From CAMPJU01 sp046566095 (GTDB lineage: Bacteria; Pseudomonadota; Gammaproteobacteria; Xanthomonadales; Xanthomonadaceae), in assembly GCA_046566095.1 (NCBI GenBank), contig JBKHXI010000204.1, positions 1-10,124 on the forward strand: 10,124 nucleotides of DNA, read 5' to 3'. The notes beneath the pieces are model-generated. The model saw only the letters and a list, made by a program, of their open reading frames with translations, did not search any database and had not been told where the DNA came from. This document shows, piece by piece, positions 6,722 through 10,124 of the stretch. A program made the position numbers and the translations under genes. Numbering within the stretch: position 1 is the first letter of the stretch; every line of letters begins with the position of its first letter.

Positions 6722-9324
6722 AGGCGGTCGCGCCCGGGCCGGCCATGGGCTCCGCCAGCGCGGAGGTCGAGGCTGCGCTCGCGGCGCTGGCGCACTCCCT
6801 GGCCGACCCGGCGGTGCCCACCCGGCTGCGCGACGTCCTGCTGCGCGCGCATTCGGCCCTGCTGGCCGCCACCAACGAGGCCACCGCCGCGCGCGACCGC
6901 TACCACACCCTGTTCGACGCCGTGCCCGACCCGGTCAGCGTGATCGGCTGGGACGGCATCGTGCTCGACCTCAACCGCGCCGGCATGGCCGCCTACCAGC
7001 GCCCGCGCGAGGAGGTGGTCGGCAAGCCGATCGACGTGCTCAACCCCGACCTGCCCCGCGACCACCTGGGGCCGGTGCGCGAGACCCTGGAGCGCGGGGA
7101 GACCTATGTCGTCGAGGTCACCAACATGCGCGCCGACGGCACCCGCTTCCCGGTGGAGGTGCATTCGGCCGCGTTCGAGTTCGAGGGGCGCAAGGCGATC
7201 GTCGCCGTCGCCCGCGACCTCAGCGGCCGCCGCGACGCCGAGCTGCGCTACCGCGAACTGATGCAGACCATCGACCAGGGCGTGATCGTGCGCGACGCCG
7301 GCGGCGCCATCGTCAGCGCCAACGCGGCGGCGATGCGGCTGTTCGGCATCGACGGCGAGTCGCGGCTCGACTACCTCCTCGACAGCGACCGCTGGCTGGT
7401 GGTCGACGAGCACGGCCGGGAACTGGAGGACGGCGAGTACCCGCCGGTGCGCGCGCTGCGCACCGGGCAGCCGGTCGCCAACACCGTGCTCGGCTACTTC
7501 GACCGCGAACGGCGCAGCCTGACCTGGGCCTCGGTGACCGCGGTTCCGCAGTACGCGCCCGGCACCGACCGGGTGCAGCAGGTGCTGTCGCTGTTCACCG
7601 ACGTCACCGCGCTCAAGCGCGACAGCGCGCTGTTCGACCGGGTCCAGGGCCTGGCCCACATCGGCGGCTGGCAGTGGGACGCCGAGCGCGACCAGCTGCA
7701 CCTGACCGGCGAGGCGATGCGCCTGCTCGGGCTGACCCGGCCGCCGGAGGGCATGGCCCGGCTGCAGTCCTTCCTGCGCGAACCCGACCGCAGCCGGCTG
7801 CAGGCGGCCCTGCGCGAGGCCAGCGAGGGCGGCGCCGGCTTCGAACTGGACCTGCAGGGCTTCGATCCGCAGGGCCATCCGCGCTGGGTGCGGATGATCG
7901 GCGAGGTCGAGGCCGGCCATCCGGCCGGCGCGCGCCTGCACGGCACCCTGCAGGACATCACCCAGCGCCGCCAGACCGAGGAGACGCTGCGGGTGCAGGC
8001 GCGCACCGACCCGCTCACCGGCCTGCTCAACCGCGACGCGATCCTGCTCGAGCTGCACGAACGGCTGGAGGACCGCGCCCAGCCCGCGGTGGCGGTGCTG
8101 TACATCGACCTGGACCGCTTCAAGGTGGTCAACGACGTGCTCGGCCACGGCGCCGGCGACCGGGTGCTGGTGTCCGCGGCCCGGCGCCTGCGCGGGGCGA
8201 TCGGGACCGAGGGCCTGATCGCGCGCTTCGGCGGCGATGAGTTCATGGTGGTCTGCACCGTCGGCGACGATCCGCAGCGTCCCGAACGCCTGGCCGAGGC
8301 GGTGCTGCAGGCCTTCGCCAGGCGCTTCGAGATGGACGGCGAGGAGTTCAGCATCACCGCCAGCATCGGCATCGCCCGCGCCCCGGCCGACGGCGACCGC
8401 CCGCAGCAACTGATCCAGAACGCGGACGTGGCGATGTACGACAGCAAGCGGCGCGCGCGCAACGCCTGGCAGGGCTTCACCGCCGAGCTGGCCGAGCAGC
8501 AGTCGCAGCGGCTGCAGCTGGAGACGCACCTGCGGCGCGCCCTGGACAACGACGAATTCCACCTGGTGTTCCAGCCGCAGGTGGAACTGGACAGCGGCCG
8601 GCTGGTCGCGGTCGAGTCGCTGATCCGCTGGCGCAACGGCATCCTCGGCGAGATGTCGCCGGGACACTTCATCGCCCATGCCGAGACCACCGGCGACATC
8701 ATCGGCATCGGCGGCTGGGCGCTGCGCGAATCGTGCCGGCAGCTGCGGCGCTGGCTGGACGCGGGGCTGGACGTCGGCCGGATCGCGGTCAACGTCTCCT
8801 ACCGCCAGTTCGACAACGACGCCCTGGCCGCCTGCGTGCGCGCGGCGCTGGACGAGTTCCGCCTGCCCGGCCGCCTGCTCGAGCTGGAGATCACCGAGCG
8901 GGTGCTGATCGAGGACGCCGCCGAGACCCTGCGCATGCTCGACGCGCTGCGCGAACTGGGCGTGGTGCTGAGCATCGACGACTTCGGCGAAGGCTACAGC
9001 GCGCTCAACTACCTGCGCCGGCTGCCGATCCACGGGCTCAAGCTCAGCCAGCTGTTCGTGCAGGGCGTGCCCGGCAACGACTCGGACGCGGCGATCTGCC
9101 GGGCGGTGGCCGGCATCGCCCAGAGCCTGGAGCTGGCGCTGGTCGCCGAGGGGGTGGAGACCGAGGCGCAGCGGCGCTTCCTGCTCGACCTGGGCGTGCG
9201 CACCGGGCAGGGGTTCCTGTTTTCCCCGGGGCTGCCGGCCGACGAACTGGCCGCGCGCCTGCAACGGCCGGCCGGATCCTGGACCGCGTCCGACGCGCAC
9301 GCCGCACCGCCCGCGCCGCCCTGA
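6718..9324 (+). CDS. PAS-PAS-PAS-GGDEF-EAL cyclic-di-GMP signalling protein
   Basis: This predicted soluble protein (868 residues from GTG 6718) has no signal peptide or membrane segment. After an Ala-rich helical start come PAS domains at about 61-172, 177-303 and 308-425, a GGDEF diguanylate cyclase domain (about 426-590) and an EAL domain (about 603-855). The cyclase has a full GGDEF motif at 505-509, the metal Asp464 in DLDRFK and NDVLGHGAGD, so it should make c-di-GMP. The inhibitory I-site RxxD is absent (GTEG at 496-499). The EAL domain reads ESL (633-635) and keeps Glu633, Asn692, Glu724, Asp754-Asp755, Lys775, Glu811 and Gln831, but the Asp of the KxD motif is Ser777 and the loop-6 motif is DDFGEGYS. 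Hydrolysis may be weakened or lost. The GTG overlaps the lyase stop (GTGA) with GGGGAA 11 bases upstream; ATG 6745 is an alternative start without a nearby ribosome site. PAS ligands cannot be told. Confidence 0.93.
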   Translation: MKAVAPGPAMGSASAEVEAALAALAHSLADPAVPTRLRDVLLRAHSALLAATNEATAARDRYHTLFDAVPDPVSVIGWDGIVLDLNRAGMAAYQRPREEVVGKPIDVLNPDLPRDHLGPVRETLERGETYVVEVTNMRADGTRFPVEVHSAAFEFEGRKAIVAVARDLSGRRDAELRYRELMQTIDQGVIVRDAGGAIVSANAAAMRLFGIDGESRLDYLLDSDRWLVVDEHGRELEDGEYPPVRALRTGQPVANTVLGYFDRERRSLTWASVTAVPQYAPGTDRVQQVLSLFTDVTALKRDSALFDRVQGLAHIGGWQWDAERDQLHLTGEAMRLLGLTRPPEGMARLQSFLREPDRSRLQAALREASEGGAGFELDLQGFDPQGHPRWVRMIGEVEAGHPAGARLHGTLQDITQRRQTEETLRVQARTDPLTGLLNRDAILLELHERLEDRAQPAVAVLYIDLDRFKVVNDVLGHGAGDRVLVSAARRLRGAIGTEGLIARFGGDEFMVVCTVGDDPQRPERLAEAVLQAFARRFEMDGEEFSITASIGIARAPADGDRPQQLIQNADVAMYDSKRRARNAWQGFTAELAEQQSQRLQLETHLRRALDNDEFHLVFQPQVELDSGRLVAVESLIRWRNGILGEMSPGHFIAHAETTGDIIGIGGWALRESCRQLRRWLDAGLDVGRIAVNVSYRQFDNDALAACVRAALDEFRLPGRLLELEITERVLIEDAAETLRMLDALRELGVVLSIDDFGEGYSALNYLRRLPIHGLKLSQLFVQGVPGNDSDAAICRAVAGIAQSLELALVAEGVETEAQRRFLLDLGVRTGQGFLFSPGLPADELAARLQRPAGSWTASDAHAAPPAPP

Positions 9325-9350
9325 CCCTGCGCATCCGGCCCGGGCGCGCT

Positions 9351-9359
9351 TGGTAGAAT
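9351..9359 (+). promoter_or_regulatory. Extended -10 promoter of the dehydrogenase gene
   Basis: TGGTAGAAT gives a TGn extension directly before the -10 hexamer TAGAAT (9354-9359, five of six consensus bases). It is the least GC-rich spot in this gap of 60 bases. No -35 with normal spacing is evident, as expected for extended -10 promoters. The predicted transcript would start near 9366 and have a leader of about 19 bases containing AGGA at 9375-9378, six bases before the ATG. Confidence 0.55.
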
Positions 9360-9384
9360 GGCGGTTTTCCCCGCAGGAACCGCC
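9360..9384. repeat. Inverted repeat across the start region of the dehydrogenase gene
   Basis: GGCGGTT (9360-9366) and AACCGCC (9378-9384) are perfect seven-base reverse complements separated by 11 bases. The left arm covers the predicted transcription start and the right arm ends directly before the ATG, with the Shine-Dalgarno AGGA at the edge of the loop. It could be a repressor operator or, if transcription starts further upstream, a hairpin occluding the ribosome site. It may also be chance. Confidence 0.4.
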
Positions 9385-10124
9385 ATGCAGCTTTCCGACA
9401 CCCGCGCCGTGGTCACCGGCGGCGTCTCCGGCCTGGGCCTGGCCGTGGCCCGTCATCTCGTCGCACATGGCGGCAGGGTCGCGTTGTTCGACGTCGACGC
9501 CGACAAGGGCGCCGAGGCGGTCGCCGGGCTCGGCCAGGCCAATGCCCGCTTCTGGCGGACCGACGTCACCGATGAGGCATCGGTCCAGGCCAACGTCGCC
9601 GCGGCGAAGGAGTTCCTGGGCGGGCTCAACGCCGCGGTCAACTGCGCCGGCATCCTCGGCGCCGGGCGCGTGCTCGGCAAGGAAGGGCCGATGAAGCTCT
9701 CGCAGTTCCAGGCGACGGTACTGGTCAACCTGGTCGGCAGCTTCAACGTCGCCAAGGCCGCCGCGGCGCTGATGCAGCACAACGAACCGGGCGCGGACGG
9801 CGAGCGCGGGGTGATCGTCAACACCGCCTCGGTCGCCGCCTACGAGGGCCAGATCGGCCAGGCCGCGTACTCGGCCAGCAAGGGCGGCGTGGTCGCCATG
9901 ACCCTGCCGATGGCGCGCGAACTGGCGCGCTTCGGCATCCGGGTGATGACCGTGGCGCCGGGCATCTTCTGGACGCCGATGGTCGACGGCATGCCCGAGG
10001 CGGTGCAGCAGTCGCTGGCCGCCTCGATCCCGTTCCCATCGCGGCTGGGCCGGCCGGAGGAATTCGCCGACCTGGTCGGCTACATCCTCGGCAACCCCTA
10101 CCTCAACGGCGAGACCATCCGCCT
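9385..10124 (+). CDS. HSD10-like 3-hydroxyacyl-CoA dehydrogenase (SDR family; 3' end outside window)
   Basis: A short-chain dehydrogenase that probably oxidises 3-hydroxyacyl-CoA (possibly 2-methyl-3-hydroxybutyryl-CoA) with NAD. The visible 246 residues show the cofactor motif TGGVSGLG (11-18), Asp36 after the second strand indicating NAD over NADP, NCAG (86-89), and the catalytic Ser149, Tyr162 and Lys166 (YSASK at 162-166). Several segments match human HSD17B10 nearly word for word: ERGVIVNTASVAAYEG, GQAAYSASKGGVV, and PFPSRLG. The frame is open to the window edge; by comparison with the 261-residue human enzyme only about ten C-terminal residues are missing. The ATG is supported by AGGA six bases upstream and the family N-terminus. 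It has its own promoter, so it is likely a separate unit from the signalling gene before it. It fits the acyl-CoA theme of the isomerase and lyase upstream. Confidence 0.92.
   Translation, partial: MQLSDTRAVVTGGVSGLGLAVARHLVAHGGRVALFDVDADKGAEAVAGLGQANARFWRTDVTDEASVQANVAAAKEFLGGLNAAVNCAGILGAGRVLGKEGPMKLSQFQATVLVNLVGSFNVAKAAAALMQHNEPGADGERGVIVNTASVAAYEGQIGQAAYSASKGGVVAMTLPMARELARFGIRVMTVAPGIFWTPMVDGMPEAVQQSLAASIPFPSRLGRPEEFADLVGYILGNPYLNGETIR

Noticed and set aside
9325..9350. A terminator after the c-di-GMP protein gene.
   Set aside because: No stable hairpin with a T-run is present in the 26 bases before the next promoter element.
6568..9780. A very long open frame on the minus strand opposite the signalling protein, encoding a His/Gln/Val-rich product.
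   Set aside because: It mirrors the codon pattern of the strongly supported plus-strand genes in GC-rich DNA, shows no recognisable domain, and crosses several real genes and their gaps.

Overview
The window looks like ordinary core chromosome from a high-GC gammaproteobacterium, most likely of the Xanthomonadaceae/Lysobacteraceae (Lysobacter, Luteimonas, Stenotrophomonas or a relative). The evidence is the very GC-rich third codon positions throughout, a xanthomonad-style gene mix, and two intergenic palindromic repeat clusters. One cluster carries GTAG-headed hairpins like the SMAG/REP elements described in Stenotrophomonas. The family-level placement is inference. No phage, plasmid, CRISPR, transposase, tRNA or rRNA gene is visible.

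Left part (1-3226): the 3' three quarters of uvrA (excision-repair ATPase) runs in from the left edge. It overlaps by ATGA a small FadM-like hotdog acyl-CoA thioesterase. A repeat-filled gap of about 210 bp follows. A periplasmic copper chaperone of the PCuAC family comes next, convergent (minus strand) to the thioesterase gene.

Middle part (3227-5582): a 38-bp divergent gap separates the copper chaperone from a plus-strand DUF4139 outer-membrane lipoprotein. That gene overlaps by TTGA a crotonase-fold enzyme that looks most like mitochondrial-type delta3,delta2-enoyl-CoA isomerase.

Right part (5583-10124): a gap of about 220 bp holds two copies of a 70-72 bp palindromic repeat unit. After it come HMG-CoA lyase, a triple-PAS GGDEF-EAL cyclic-di-GMP protein coupled to it by a GTGA overlap, and then, behind its own extended -10 promoter, an HSD10-like 3-hydroxyacyl-CoA dehydrogenase cut by the right edge.

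Functional reading: four of the eight genes act on acyl-CoA (thioesterase, isomerase, HMG-CoA lyase, hydroxyacyl-CoA dehydrogenase), suggesting a loose neighbourhood for leucine/branched-chain and unsaturated fatty-acid breakdown. The signalling protein embedded in it may tie c-di-GMP to this metabolism. Its cyclase domain looks intact, its inhibitory I-site is absent, and its EAL domain lacks one conserved catalytic-site aspartate. I see no convincing wholly new system. The most interesting points are this signalling protein and its coupling, the composite repeats, and the uncharacterised DUF4139 lipoprotein beside a copper chaperone.
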